Shown here: one piece after another, positions 19,384-28,275 of the stretch
How the letters are laid out: every line of letters starts with the position of its first letter
How positions within the stretch are numbered: position 1 is the stretch's first letter
Assembly (NCBI RefSeq): GCF_001042695.1
Contig: NZ_AP012334.1
Coordinates: 868,001 to 932,000 of the forward strand
Length of the DNA stretch: 64,000 nt
Reading direction: 5' to 3'
Source: Scardovia inopinata JCM 12537
GTDB taxonomy: Bacteria > Actinomycetota > Actinomycetes > Actinomycetales > Bifidobacteriaceae
Translations under genes and position numbers: made by a program
Notes under the pieces: model-generated
The model's database searches: none
What the model saw: the letters and a program-made list of their open reading frames with translations, nothing else
What the model was told of the DNA's origin: nothing

Positions 19384-20231
19384 TCTACTGTCTTGGCGTA
19401 CTTATTAGTTTTCTTCTGTGCCTTGGAGGTAATAATAACCTTATCAGACTGCTTTACCTTCACGGTCGCTCCATACTGGACCCTGAGTTTGGACCCTACT
19501 CCCCCGGCAATGTCAACGGCGTTTTCCAGGGAACTGGGATTCCCTATAGCCTTGATTAGGAAGGGGGAACGGATCAGGATTCCATCGCATTCCAGCCCCT
19601 CTTCAGTATCGACAATATAAGAGGAGGTAACAATTCGAACCCCATCGAAGTCTATCACTTCTGCCCCGGCGTTTCGCAGTTCCTCGAGCAAACTGAAAAG
19701 GATGGCTGAAGTGATTCTGGTTTTACCCTGACGGATCGTTATAAGAATCCCCTTCCCTTCAGCCGGAAGGCGGCCGGATAGAATCCCGTTAGTCTCTTCG
19801 TTTTCTTTGGCAATCCGATTAATTTCGTCCTGTTTGTTCGCTGCTCGCTGAATGGCATTGAGCTGGGAAGTAAGGGTATTTCGCTGGGCTTCCAGCTTGC
19901 TGATCTGAGTATTAGTTTCATCCAAAAGACGAACCAGCTCATCTTCACTGAGATTTGAATAGCTGTTGGGGGTATTATGCCTTTGCCACATATAACCAAA
20001 ACCAAGTGCCAGGCAGAGAACAAAAATGAGAATAGATGCCAGGGCCTTATTCCTGGTAACGCCGGAAACATGAGGGATTCGCTTCCTCTTTTTTCTGGGA
20101 ATTACAGGAAAAGCCCCGGTTGTCTGCTCTTCCTCGTCAAAAGAAGATTCATCGGCGGAAGCAGTCTGACTGCTAGCTTTCTGCTGAGAAGCTGACGTCT
20201 TCTTGTTAGAGGATCTCTTATGGTCTGCCAC
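19380..20231 (-). CDS. DUF881 family membrane protein (second copy)
   Basis: GTG 20231 follows GGGGAGGTGACC. A Lys/Ser-rich cytoplasmic tail of about 60 residues leads to one membrane segment (ALASILIFVLCLALGFGYMW) and a coiled coil (LLDETNTQISKLEAQRNTLT). The outer domain then contains NAGAEVIDFDGVRI and VDTEEGLECDG, the DUF881 core. Mycobacterial homologues (Rv1823/Rv1825) lie in the same cluster, where DUF881 proteins flank the small basic protein gene. DUF881 proteins have been tied to the cell-division or envelope context, but no biochemical role is certain. It overlaps garA by four bases. Confidence 0.85.
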   Translation of the reverse strand: MADHKRSSNKKTSASQQKASSQTASADESSFDEEEQTTGAFPVIPRKKRKRIPHVSGVTRNKALASILIFVLCLALGFGYMWQRHNTPNSYSNLSEDELVRLLDETNTQISKLEAQRNTLTSQLNAIQRAANKQDEINRIAKENEETNGILSGRLPAEGKGILITIRQGKTRITSAILFSLLEELRNAGAEVIDFDGVRIVTSSYIVDTEEGLECDGILIRSPFLIKAIGNPSSLENAVDIAGGVGSKLRVQYGATVKVKQSDKVIITSKAQKKTNKYAKTVE

Positions 20232-20246
20232 ACTCGGTCACCTCCC

Positions 20247-20579
20247 CTATGCCCGGAAAATATAGCGGCGTATAGCCGACACATTGGAGAAAATACGGAT
20301 TCCCAGAACCACAATCACTGCTGTGGTCAGCTGAGATCCTACTCCAAGCTCGGACCCTAGAAAAACAAGGAGGGCTGCAGTTAAGACGTTGGCGATGAAG
20401 GAAATAATGAAGACCCTGTCGCTGAAATTTCGCTCAAAATAGGACCGGGCAGCTCCGAGAAGGGCATCCAAGGCAGCAACCACCATGATAGGAAGGTAAG
20501 GTTGGAGCCAGATAGGGATATCAGGCTGAAAGATTACACCCACAATAATTCCTGCTATAATTCCAAGAATTGCCGCCAT
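20247..20579 (-). CDS. sbp: Small basic protein Sbp (DUF1290)
   Basis: The 110-residue integral membrane protein has three hydrophobic segments (ILGIIAGIIVGVIF, YLPIMVVAALDALLGA, FIISFIANVLTAALLVFLG). The DUF1290 signature lies around YFERNFSDRVFI. It sits between the two DUF881 genes exactly as in Firmicutes and mycobacteria (Rv1824). It is linked to cell-division clusters in those genomes but the function is unresolved. The start ATG 20579 lies three bases after the upstream DUF881 stop. Confidence 0.9.
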   Translation of the reverse strand: MAAILGIIAGIIVGVIFQPDIPIWLQPYLPIMVVAALDALLGAARSYFERNFSDRVFIISFIANVLTAALLVFLGSELGVGSQLTTAVIVVLGIRIFSNVSAIRRYIFRA

Positions 20580-20582
20580 GTT

Positions 20583-21704
20583 TTATTTTTCCTTTGCATA
20601 ATCGACTTTCACTGCAGTTGATGCAGCCAAGGTCATATATCGTACATTAGTCAAACTAACCGTAATTCCATTGCTCTCCAGCATACTATTGAACTGTGGA
20701 TTATGCGCCTTATCTATAGCTGCTCGTAAGGTATTCACGTCGCCTATGGCTTCTATGGTATAGGGGCTGCTGATTGATGTGGTTCCAATAAGCAGTGTGG
20801 ATCCTGCAAGGCGAATGGAACTTTGCGGACCAAGCCGATTTCCGTTGATGCTGATAGCTTCCGCTTGATAGGCCCACAAGCGGGACACAATGATTTGCAA
20901 CTGTTCATCAGTCAAAGCCTGTTTGTTGCCTGACGTTTTGATTCGGTTATCCTTGGTCCCCGATCTGTTTCCATCGCCGGTGAAAGGATTGGTTATAACG
21001 ATTTTCAGCCCCCGTCCTGCGACCGCAGTTAAGGCATCAGAAAAATTATCCTGTCGCTGGTTACGGGAAAGTTCGAAATTGTTGACCTGGGCTGTTACCT
21101 TATTGAGTTTTTGTCTCAGGGAAGATACTTGTGAGCTTAGAGCCTTCTGTTGCGTATCAGCAGCTGTGATTTGGTTGCTCAAAGTAGTCCTGACCTTGGC
21201 TCTGGTATTATTTTGTAAAAGGCGGACAGCCTGAGTTCCTACAACCCCAACAACCAGGCAAAGAATAAAGCTGATAATTCTTAGCATCCAGCGCTGGGCA
21301 GGAGTTTGAAGCCTAGGCCCCAGTTGGGAATCTTCATACATCATATCCATAGGATGATTAATCACATCATCCAGAAGACGGGATGAGGCAGAGATCCGGT
21401 TCCTCCCGCTTATCGGTGCGGGATCATCTTTCCTCCTGGTCAGTGTTTCCTGGTGAAGAAGCTGGTCAACTCTGCCCGAGAACACTGAACGGGTACGAAT
21501 AATCTGTGCCTGAGGCAAAAAAGACTCAGGCTCTGAACTCTCGTTAAAATCCGGCAGATAAGGTGGCTGCTCACGATCATTATCGATAGGCACATAAAGG
21601 CTGGCATCTGCATCCCAAGGATCAGAAAAACGGGTATTTGCGGCCCTGCGCCTAAGGGCACGAGCCCTGTCCTGAGCTGTTTTTTTACCGGGAGACCGAG
21701 GCAT
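20583..21704 (-). CDS. DUF881 family membrane protein (first copy)
   Basis: A long Arg/Asp-rich cytoplasmic N-terminus of about 150 residues precedes one membrane segment (MLRIISFILCLVVGVVGTQA), a coiled coil (QQKALSSQVSSLRQKLNKV) and the DUF881 domain (AEAISINGNRLGPQSSIRLA). ATG 21704 (MPRSPGKK) overlaps the pgsA stop by 20 bases; an alternative ATG at 21746 would add 14 hydrophobic/basic residues and overlap further. The extended cytoplasmic tail is longer than in the second copy, so the two paralogues probably meet different partners. Confidence 0.82.
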   Translation of the reverse strand: MPRSPGKKTAQDRARALRRRAANTRFSDPWDADASLYVPIDNDREQPPYLPDFNESSEPESFLPQAQIIRTRSVFSGRVDQLLHQETLTRRKDDPAPISGRNRISASSRLLDDVINHPMDMMYEDSQLGPRLQTPAQRWMLRIISFILCLVVGVVGTQAVRLLQNNTRAKVRTTLSNQITAADTQQKALSSQVSSLRQKLNKVTAQVNNFELSRNQRQDNFSDALTAVAGRGLKIVITNPFTGDGNRSGTKDNRIKTSGNKQALTDEQLQIIVSRLWAYQAEAISINGNRLGPQSSIRLAGSTLLIGTTSISSPYTIEAIGDVNTLRAAIDKAHNPQFNSMLESNGITVSLTNVRYMTLAASTAVKVDYAKEK

Positions 21705-22359
21705 TCTGAACCTTTGCTTCTTTCTTGTGGGTATGAAGAATATCATGCCCCTGCTTCAGGTAGATAAAACCAGCTATCCAATAAAGCACCACTCCCCAGA
21801 TGGTGCAGGCGACAGCCAGAAGATGAAGGCCGGTAAAGAAATAGCCATCCCCCAGTTCTGCCACGATAAGAGCCGGTATTGCCATCATAAGCAGAGCCGT
21901 TCCCGTCTTGCCAACAAAGTGAACAGGCAGAGGACCATAATCGAACTGAGCAATAATCACAATTTCAATGAGCATAACCAGGTCTCGGGCTCCCACGACT
22001 ATCAGAAGCCACCAAGGCAGCATACCAGCCATGGCAAAAGCCAGAACTGAGCTTAAAATCAGGAGACGATCAGCAATAGGATCAAGAAGTTGTCCAATTT
22101 TACTAATCTGATGAAGTTTCCGAGCCAGATAGCCGTCAAGCCAGTCTGATAAAGCAGAAAAGGCAAGAATTATCATGGCTGTCCACATATGCTCAGTTGA
22201 GATCATATAAGCGATAGGAGGAATAGAAATCAGGCGAAGAAGACTGATAAAATTTGGAATAGTCAGGATGATGTTTCTAGGTTTCAGCAGGAGTTCGTCC
22301 TGCTCGCTCAAACCAGCATCCTGTTCTGGTGCAGCTGTTCTGTCTTCTTTTGCCGCCAT
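21685..22359 (-). CDS. pgsA: CDP-alcohol phosphatidyltransferase, PgsA-like
   Basis: The CDP-alcohol phosphotransferase signature DWLDGYLARKLHQ...G...DPIAD is complete at about residues 90-120, and the rest is membrane helices. The 224-residue length fits a phosphatidylglycerolphosphate synthase. Position next to DUF881/sbp/garA matches mycobacterial pgsA2 (Rv1822). It would join CDP-diacylglycerol, made by CdsA encoded nearby, to glycerol-3-phosphate or another alcohol such as inositol phosphate or cardiolipin precursors. Substrate cannot be fixed from motifs alone. Confidence 0.82.
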   Translation of the reverse strand: MAAKEDRTAAPEQDAGLSEQDELLLKPRNIILTIPNFISLLRLISIPPIAYMISTEHMWTAMIILAFSALSDWLDGYLARKLHQISKIGQLLDPIADRLLILSSVLAFAMAGMLPWWLLIVVGARDLVMLIEIVIIAQFDYGPLPVHFVGKTGTALLMMAIPALIVAELGDGYFFTGLHLLAVACTIWGVVLYWIAGFIYLKQGHDILHTHKKEAKVQNASVSR

Positions 22360-22389
22360 TCTGCTTCTGCCTTCCCTGCTATCCAGCTA

Positions 22390-23055
22390 TTAAGCCCGGA
22401 AAGCAGACTGGGCTTGCTCCCTGATAGCTGCAATGGCTTCTGCCGGATTATCAGCACCATAAACAGCAGAACCGGCCACCAGCACATCGGCTCCAGCCTT
22501 AGCTACTTGTGCAGCAGTGGCAGGGCTGACTCCCCCATCAACCTGGATATGGGTATCAAGGCCCTTTGCTGTAATCTGGTCGCGCAGCCGACGGACCTTA
22601 TCCATTTGATTGGACAGGAATTTTTGACCACCGAATCCCGGTTCTACAGTCATAATGAGGATCATGTCAAACTCATCGAGGATATCAAAAAGAGGCTCTA
22701 CTGGTTCAGCAGGCCGGACGGCAAAGCAGGCTTTTACACCCATATCATGAAGCTGACGGGCAAGTCTGATGGGAGCATGGGTAGCACCCATATGGAAAGT
22801 AACGGAGTCAGCCCCGCACCGGGCAAATTCAGGCGCCCACCGGTCAGGATCTTCGATCATGAGGTGAACGTCTACCGGAATAGGAGACACTTGACAGATA
22901 CGTTGAACAACAGGTTCCCCTAAAGTGAGATTAGGAACAAAATGATGATCCATCACGTCCACATGCACCAGGTCAGCTGTGCGGATGGTTTTAAGTTCAC
23001 TTTCCAAATTAACGAAATCAGCGGATAAAATACTGGGGGCAATCTGAATACTCAT
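22390..23055 (-). CDS. rpe: Ribulose-phosphate 3-epimerase
   Basis: Rpe interconverts ribulose-5-phosphate and xylulose-5-phosphate, which supplies the bifid shunt. The 221-residue TIM barrel begins with IAPSILSADF and includes HVDVMDHHFVPNLTLG, VDVHLMIEDP, MTVEPGFGGQ and IQVDGGVSP, the catalytic and metal-binding signatures of the family. The usual MDG is MDH here, a mild deviation. The start is ATG 23055. A strong hairpin separates it from lgt upstream. Confidence 0.95.
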   Translation of the reverse strand: MSIQIAPSILSADFVNLESELKTIRTADLVHVDVMDHHFVPNLTLGEPVVQRICQVSPIPVDVHLMIEDPDRWAPEFARCGADSVTFHMGATHAPIRLARQLHDMGVKACFAVRPAEPVEPLFDILDEFDMILIMTVEPGFGGQKFLSNQMDKVRRLRDQITAKGLDTHIQVDGGVSPATAAQVAKAGADVLVAGSAVYGADNPAEAIAAIREQAQSAFRA

Positions 23056-23085
23056 AGGCTTTATTTTAGGGAGATGAACAGACAG

Positions 23086-23132
23086 AGGATCTTTGCCCGT
23101 TCCGACCCAGGGCGGGAACGGGCAAAGATCCT
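23086..23132 (-). terminator. Long hairpin between lgt and rpe
   Basis: AGGATCTTTGCCCGTTCC and GGAACGGGCAAAGATCCT are exact reverse complements (18 bp) around an 11-base loop. It lies 11 bases after the lgt stop. There is no clear T-tract on the - strand, so it may terminate poorly or act as an RNA processing/stability element. Confidence 0.6.
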
Positions 23133-23142
23133 CAGTCAGGTC

Positions 23143-24330
23143 TTATTCCTCAGAAGAGTCAGAAGAGGATGAGGATGAGGTTGAAGGTGAGGGTAAGGAC
23201 GACGAAGAAGAGGACCTGCTGGCAGAGTCGGTGCTGGTGGTAAGGGAAGAATTATGAGATTTGTCCTCTTCTTCCATTCTTTTCCTGGCCAAAACTCTAG
23301 CCTTGGCTTCCTCATACTCGCGCCGATGCTCCCTCCTCTCCTTTTTCTTTAGATCACGGCTGGCCTGTGCCTGAGCCTGTTCATTTTTCCGTTCCTTCTT
23401 ATAGGTATCCTTGAGTTGCTGCGCAGTCATCGACCCGGCATCAACCTTTGCCTCCAGAGCTGTGACCGCCCGAAGACGATCGGACAAGATCTTAGTGAAG
23501 ACTGAATACCGCTGGAGAAGCACAAAAGCCACGGCAGCTGCCACGAAAACGCAGATGGATACCCAAACGTTGATACGCAAACCCAGAACTTTAACCGCAT
23601 AGTCAATTCGAAGGTTCTCAATCCAGACCCTGCCCAGGGTATACCACATAATATAGAGTGCAAACAGGGATCCGGCTTTGAAACGTTTGCGCACCTGCTG
23701 GGTAAGAACTATGAGAAGGACAGCGCCTATGAGGTTCCAGATCAGTTCATAGAGGAAAGTTGGGTGGAAAGGACCATCAACTCCGCAAGAACCAGCATTG
23801 TAATAGGAGCCAGACATGGCAACGGCTGCCGAGGAACTGTTCAATTTGAGCCCCCAGGGCAGGGTAGTGCAGCTTCCGTAGAGTTCCTGGTTGAACCAGT
23901 TACCTAAACGACCAATAGCCTGGGCGACGAGGAGGGCCGGGGCCAGGCAGTCAGCAAGCAGAGCCATAGGATAGCGTCTGTGCCGGCACCAGGCCCAGGC
24001 ACCCAGGCCTCCCAGAAGGACAGCTCCCCAAATGCCCAGTCCCCCATTCCAGATTTTGAACATATCCGTCCAGTTCCTGCCGGGACCGAAGTAGAGACTG
24101 GGGGTGGTAATGATGTGGTAGAGCCGAGCCCCAATGATTCCACAGGGAACAGCAACAATCGCTATGTCCAAAACCTGGTCGAAGGTTCCGCCGACTTTCT
24201 TCCATCTGATCGTCGTGATCCAGGTTGCAGCGACTATACCGATGAGGATCATAATCGCGTAAAAACGGATGGTTATAGGCCCCAGGGAAAAGCTGGAAAT
24301 ACTGGGAGATGGAATATATGCAGAAATCAT
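23143..24330 (-). CDS. lgt: Prolipoprotein diacylglyceryl transferase Lgt
   Basis: Lgt attaches diacylglycerol from phosphatidylglycerol to the lipobox cysteine of prelipoproteins. Seven or so membrane helices and the signature GRLGNWFNQELYG are clear. The core ends near residue 290. A cytoplasmic tail of about 100 residues follows, first Lys/Glu/Ala-rich and coiled-coil-like, then a run of Ser and Pro ending in SSSSSDSSEE. Such acidic/serine tails are variable in actinobacteria. The start ATG 24330 follows AGAGG. Substrates in this window include the lipoprotein at 35230. Confidence 0.93.
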   Translation of the reverse strand: MISAYIPSPSISSFSLGPITIRFYAIMILIGIVAATWITTIRWKKVGGTFDQVLDIAIVAVPCGIIGARLYHIITTPSLYFGPGRNWTDMFKIWNGGLGIWGAVLLGGLGAWAWCRHRRYPMALLADCLAPALLVAQAIGRLGNWFNQELYGSCTTLPWGLKLNSSSAAVAMSGSYYNAGSCGVDGPFHPTFLYELIWNLIGAVLLIVLTQQVRKRFKAGSLFALYIMWYTLGRVWIENLRIDYAVKVLGLRINVWVSICVFVAAAVAFVLLQRYSVFTKILSDRLRAVTALEAKVDAGSMTAQQLKDTYKKERKNEQAQAQASRDLKKKERREHRREYEEAKARVLARKRMEEEDKSHNSSLTTSTDSASRSSSSSSLPSPSTSSSSSSDSSEE

Positions 24331-24366
24331 TGTAACCTCTTTACTGATCTTCTTGCCTCTTATTGT

Positions 24367-25641
24367 TTAGTCTTTGGTCCAATTGGGGATGTCCTGCGGA
24401 GGATCACTTTCTGTCTGATCTTGACGAATAAGCTCCTTAGCAGCTAGTTGCCCGCAGGCTCCGTCAATATCAGATCCTCTGGTATCGCGCAGAGTTGCAG
24501 CAATCCCAGCCTGATGAAGAATATCCAGGAAACGTTTCTCATCTTCCGGTTTAGATGCCGTCCAGCGGGAACCTTCAATAGGATTGAGGGGAATCGGGTT
24601 CACATGAACCCAATCATCACCGTAGTGATTCAATCTCTTGGCCAAGAGCCTGGCATGTTGGGCCTGATCGTTAATTCCCTTCATTAAAGCATATTCTATG
24701 CTGACCCTACGCTTGGTCGCCACATAATAATCATGAGCCGCATCCAGAACCTGGCTGATAGCGAATCTTTTATTCATGGGAACAAGTTCATCGCGCAGAC
24801 TGTCGCTAGGGGCATGGAGAGAAACAGCCAGTCGCACTGGAATGCCTTCAGTCATCAGTCTGCGGATTCCTGGAACAATACCTACAGTAGAAACCGTTAT
24901 GTTACGGGCAGAAATGCCAAAACCGTCAGGTGGGAGGGCACTGATCTGCCTGATAGCTTTCATCATAGCCTTATAATTTCCCAGGGCTTCCCCCATCCCC
25001 ATAAAAACCACGTTACTTAAACGCGATGGCTGCCCCAGACGTCCGTCCCGAGCCTGTCGGGCGGCATACCGGACCTGTTCCAAAATTTCTCCCGCAGACA
25101 TGTTTCGGGTCAGGCCCAGCTTCCCAGTTGCGCAGAAAGGGCAGCCCATGCCGCAGCCCACCTGGCTGGAAATACAAAGGGTGGTTCTCGTAGGGTACTT
25201 CATAAGTACAGATTCAATCCTGGATCCATCAAACAGACCCCACAAGGTTTTCACTGTAGTTCCTTGATCTGCCTCCTGCTCTGCCAGGGGACGTATAAGG
25301 GAAGGGAAAAATGTATTTTCCACAACTTGTGCCTGCTGCTGCGGAAAGTCGCTATACGATGATACTTCCCTGTTATAATGAGCAAAATAGTGCTGGCCCA
25401 GCTGCTTAACCCGAAAGGAGGGATACCCCAGCTTAGCCATGGCAGCTGCCCTTTCTTCCTGATCCATATCGGTAAAATGAATAGGGGGTTTCCCTCGGTG
25501 GGCATGCCTGGGTGAGAGAACGTCCCGGAAGGCTCCGCTGGATCCTCCGGGGGTAATACCAGTTTCCGGCTCATCCCGTTTTAAGCGCGCATCTTTATCT
25601 ACGTTAGGAGTTCCTTCCCCTAAGGATAGGTCTACAGTCAC
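24367..25641 (-). CDS. rlmN: Dual-specificity RNA methyltransferase RlmN
   Basis: This radical-SAM enzyme methylates A2503 of 23S rRNA and A37 of some tRNAs. The CxxxCxxC cluster is in VGCGMGCPFCATG. Other family marks are NVVFMGMGEALGNY (usual form GEPLxN), VSLHAPSD and a C-terminal Cys in ACGQLA. GTG 25641 is chosen because AAAGGAAG precedes it and cdsA ends at 25662; earlier starts would overlap cdsA. About 50 N-terminal residues before the core (GGSSGAFRDVL) are an extension of unknown role. Confidence 0.92.
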   Translation of the reverse strand: MTVDLSLGEGTPNVDKDARLKRDEPETGITPGGSSGAFRDVLSPRHAHRGKPPIHFTDMDQEERAAAMAKLGYPSFRVKQLGQHYFAHYNREVSSYSDFPQQQAQVVENTFFPSLIRPLAEQEADQGTTVKTLWGLFDGSRIESVLMKYPTRTTLCISSQVGCGMGCPFCATGKLGLTRNMSAGEILEQVRYAARQARDGRLGQPSRLSNVVFMGMGEALGNYKAMMKAIRQISALPPDGFGISARNITVSTVGIVPGIRRLMTEGIPVRLAVSLHAPSDSLRDELVPMNKRFAISQVLDAAHDYYVATKRRVSIEYALMKGINDQAQHARLLAKRLNHYGDDWVHVNPIPLNPIEGSRWTASKPEDEKRFLDILHQAGIAATLRDTRGSDIDGACGQLAAKELIRQDQTESDPPQDIPNWTKD

Positions 25642-25661
25642 TGATTTCTTCCTTTCGGGCC

Positions 25662-26669
25662 TTATAATCCGCAGAAGTAGAGAACGATATAGATTACGGG
25701 GGCACACATAAGAATGGAGTCAGCTCGATCCAACACTCCCCCATGTCCTTTGAGCAAGTGACCCATATCTTTAATTCCCAAATCTCTCTTAAGCATGGAG
25801 GCAGATAGATCACCGAAGAGGCCTGTTACTCCAATAAGAATACCCAAGATGGCAAGGATCCACCAGTTGGAGGTCAGCTCCTGGATTGAGTACGTGCATA
25901 GGCCAACAAACAGGGTACCTACGAGGGTAAAAAGGACAGATCCTATTAACCCTTCAACCGATTTCTTGGGAGAAATTCGGGGAGAAAGCTTATGCTTGCC
26001 CAGCCAGGCCCCGAAAATGAGACCGCCCGTATCCCCTAGAGCAGGAACAAAAACCAAGAGAATCACATGGGCCAGGTAGTGTTTCATGGTTACAGGCAAA
26101 ACAATAAAAGTAGCCAGGAAAGGAACATAAAAAACGGCCAGAATTGTTGCCATAACGTTGCGAAAACGCCCGGGAGCAGGCACTTGCGGGGTCTGGGGCT
26201 GGGAAGGTTTAGCTGATGCTGACGGGTTTGCCGGGGTTGTGGTGGTGGTTTTGCCGGCTGCTGCCTTGAGTGCCGAAGCAGACTCCTTGATGTTAAAAGA
26301 GGCGCAGATAATAGCAATAACTAAGGTCAGCAGGATTCCGGCAACAGCAGCAGCTTGATGATAGCCGGCAGGGGCATAATAGGTGCATAGGAGCAGACAA
26401 GTTGAGCAGATCCACAGGGCTACTACCGGAATCCTCAATCCGGCTACAGCAAAATCTACCCGCAATTCCCAGAGGGCAATGCAGATAAAAACAAGAACCA
26501 GCCAGACAAAGGGCTGAGGGTTGAAAATGACACTGGCAAGAACCAGAAGGACTAATCCTGCCCCGGTAGCTATAGCTTGAGGCATGTTTCTGCCTGTCCT
26601 GCTGTTTATGCGGGACATAGCCTCTTCCAGCTCTTCCCCACCCTCATGCCTGTGATTATCATCCGTCAT
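25662..26669 (-). CDS. cdsA: Phosphatidate cytidylyltransferase CdsA
   Basis: CdsA makes CDP-diacylglycerol, the precursor of all phospholipids here. The family signature is at the C-terminus: DLSASMLKRDLGIKDMGH followed by HGGVLDRADS. Eight or so membrane helices are visible. A Pro/Ala/Thr-rich loop (about residues 115-160) is an insertion relative to shorter homologues. ATG 26669 follows GAGGTAGGG. The order frr-cdsA-rlmN is standard for actinobacteria. Confidence 0.92.
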   Translation of the reverse strand: MTDDNHRHEGGEELEEAMSRINSRTGRNMPQAIATGAGLVLLVLASVIFNPQPFVWLVLVFICIALWELRVDFAVAGLRIPVVALWICSTCLLLCTYYAPAGYHQAAAVAGILLTLVIAIICASFNIKESASALKAAAGKTTTTTPANPSASAKPSQPQTPQVPAPGRFRNVMATILAVFYVPFLATFIVLPVTMKHYLAHVILLVFVPALGDTGGLIFGAWLGKHKLSPRISPKKSVEGLIGSVLFTLVGTLFVGLCTYSIQELTSNWWILAILGILIGVTGLFGDLSASMLKRDLGIKDMGHLLKGHGGVLDRADSILMCAPVIYIVLYFCGL

Positions 26670-26755
26670 CTGCCCTACCTCGGAAGGAATAAATATGTAA
26701 TGAACGAAGTGATCAATTGTCTTTTTAGCAGAGGACCCAATCTGCACGTAACCTA

Positions 26756-27310
26756 TCAGACCGACAGAATTTCTTTTTCCTTGGTGTGCAGAAGGGTGTC
26801 GATTTCTTCAGTAGCTTTTTTGGTGGCCTTCTCCAGGTCTGCCTGCAGCCTTTTGCCCTCATCCTCACCATAGTCACCGTCTTTGGTGGCAGATTCAATG
26901 TCTTCCTTAGCCTTGCGGCGAATACTACGGACGGCAACCTTTCCTTTTTCGGCAAACTCATGAGCCAGTTTAACGTAATCTTTACGCCTTTCTTCAGTCA
27001 GTTCAGGCAGGGTAACATGAATAACATTCCCGTCCCTGCGAGGGTTAACGCCTAAATCCGAATCTCTGATTGCCTTTTCAATCGCCGCGCTTTGTGAGAC
27101 ATCAAAGGGGGTAACAGCCAGGGTACGGTTGTCGGTAACACCAATAGTGGCAAGTGCCTTCAAGGGGGTGGGAGCTCCGTAATAATCCACGGTCAAACCG
27201 TTGAAAAGAGCAGGATTGGCCCTGCCTGTGCGGATTCCCACAAAGTTCTCCTTAGTGGATTCAATGGTTTTATTCATCTGCTTTTGTGCATCATCAACAA
27301 CTGTGCTCAT
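26756..27310 (-). CDS. frr: Ribosome recycling factor
   Basis: Frr, with EF-G, splits ribosomes after termination. The 184-residue length and the motifs VGIRTGRANPAL, GAPTPLKALA and RNVIHVTLPELTEERRKD-like text (VIHVTLPELTEERRKDYV) fit the family exactly. ATG 27310 follows AAAGGCAG. It is downstream of pyrH by 47 bases and upstream of cdsA. Confidence 0.96.
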   Translation of the reverse strand: MSTVVDDAQKQMNKTIESTKENFVGIRTGRANPALFNGLTVDYYGAPTPLKALATIGVTDNRTLAVTPFDVSQSAAIEKAIRDSDLGVNPRRDGNVIHVTLPELTEERRKDYVKLAHEFAEKGKVAVRSIRRKAKEDIESATKDGDYGEDEGKRLQADLEKATKKATEEIDTLLHTKEKEILSV

Positions 27311-27357
27311 TATTATCTGCCTTTCTGATTGAAATTTTTTATTTGTTGCCCTGATTA

Positions 27358-28089
27358 TCAATCGTGATCCGTAACCAGGGTTCCCAGTGGTTCTCCTTTG
27401 ATAACCCTGGTAATATTTCCCGGTGTTTCCAAGCCAAAGACCCGAATAGGCATGTTATTGTCCCTGGCCATCGACAATGCTGATGCATCCATCACAGCCA
27501 GATTGTCAACCAAAGCCTTCTTATAGCTCAGGGCTTTATAGAGCGTAGCAGACGAATCCTTTCTGGGATCAGCAGAATAGACCCCATCTACTCCATTTTT
27601 TCCCATGAGAACCTCATCACAGCCAATTTCCAGCGCCCGCTGGATGGAAACAGTATCAGTGGAGAAGTAAGGCATTCCAGCACCTGCCCCAAAAATGACA
27701 ACCCTACCCTTTTCCAGGTGGCGGATAGCCCGAAGTGGAATATACGCTTCAGCAACCTGTCCCATAGCGATAGCCGTTTGGACACGGGTTGCCTGGCCAT
27801 CTTGTTCCAGAAAATCCTGCAGAGCCAGGCAGTTCATAACTGTACCCAACATACCCATGTAATCAGCTCGGGATCTCTCTAAACCAGCCTGGCTGAGCTC
27901 GGCCCCCCTAAAGAAGTTACCGCCACCAACCACAATAGCAATCTGGTTACCTGCCTGGCAGCCAGCCTTTACTTCGCTGGCGATCCGGCGTACTACCGAT
28001 GTATCAATTCCTACAGATCCACCTCCAAAAGCTTCTCCGGAAAGTTTCAGAAGAACCCTTCGTGAATGTGCTCCCTTGCTGTCTGTCAT
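27358..28089 (-). CDS. pyrH: UMP kinase PyrH
   Basis: PyrH phosphorylates UMP to UDP in pyrimidine synthesis. The amino-acid-kinase fold shows [36 protein letters not shown] and the Asp-rich [10 protein letters not shown] loop. The 243-residue length is normal. ATG 28089 follows GGAGGTAGGT. A strong terminator of the tsf transcript lies just upstream, so pyrH probably has its own promoter in the 28,090-28,176 stretch. Confidence 0.96.
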   Translation of the reverse strand: MTDSKGAHSRRVLLKLSGEAFGGGSVGIDTSVVRRIASEVKAGCQAGNQIAIVVGGGNFFRGAELSQAGLERSRADYMGMLGTVMNCLALQDFLEQDGQATRVQTAIAMGQVAEAYIPLRAIRHLEKGRVVIFGAGAGMPYFSTDTVSIQRALEIGCDEVLMGKNGVDGVYSADPRKDSSATLYKALSYKKALVDNLAVMDASALSMARDNNMPIRVFGLETPGNITRVIKGEPLGTLVTDHD

Positions 28090-28176
28090 ACCTACCTCCA
28101 GGACTATATGCTTCTGCCATGGTATCGGAAATTCGCGACAGTGAAACACTGCGGGCAAAGACTGAAAAAGAAGAAG

Positions 28177-28206
28177 AAGGGCTGGAGTCCTAAGACTCCA
28201 GCCCTT
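28177..28206 (-). terminator. Rho-independent terminator of rpsB-tsf
   Basis: AAGGGCTGGAGTC / GACTCCAGCCCTT, 13-bp perfect stem with loop TTAG on the - strand, followed by CTTCTTCTTTTTC. It splits rpsB-tsf from pyrH-frr. Confidence 0.9.
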
Positions 28207-28275
28207 ACTTACCTATTGTATCAGCGAGTGGCCTTTACAGCAGTCAGAACAAGTACGCTCTTGTGGCTTTTTTGT

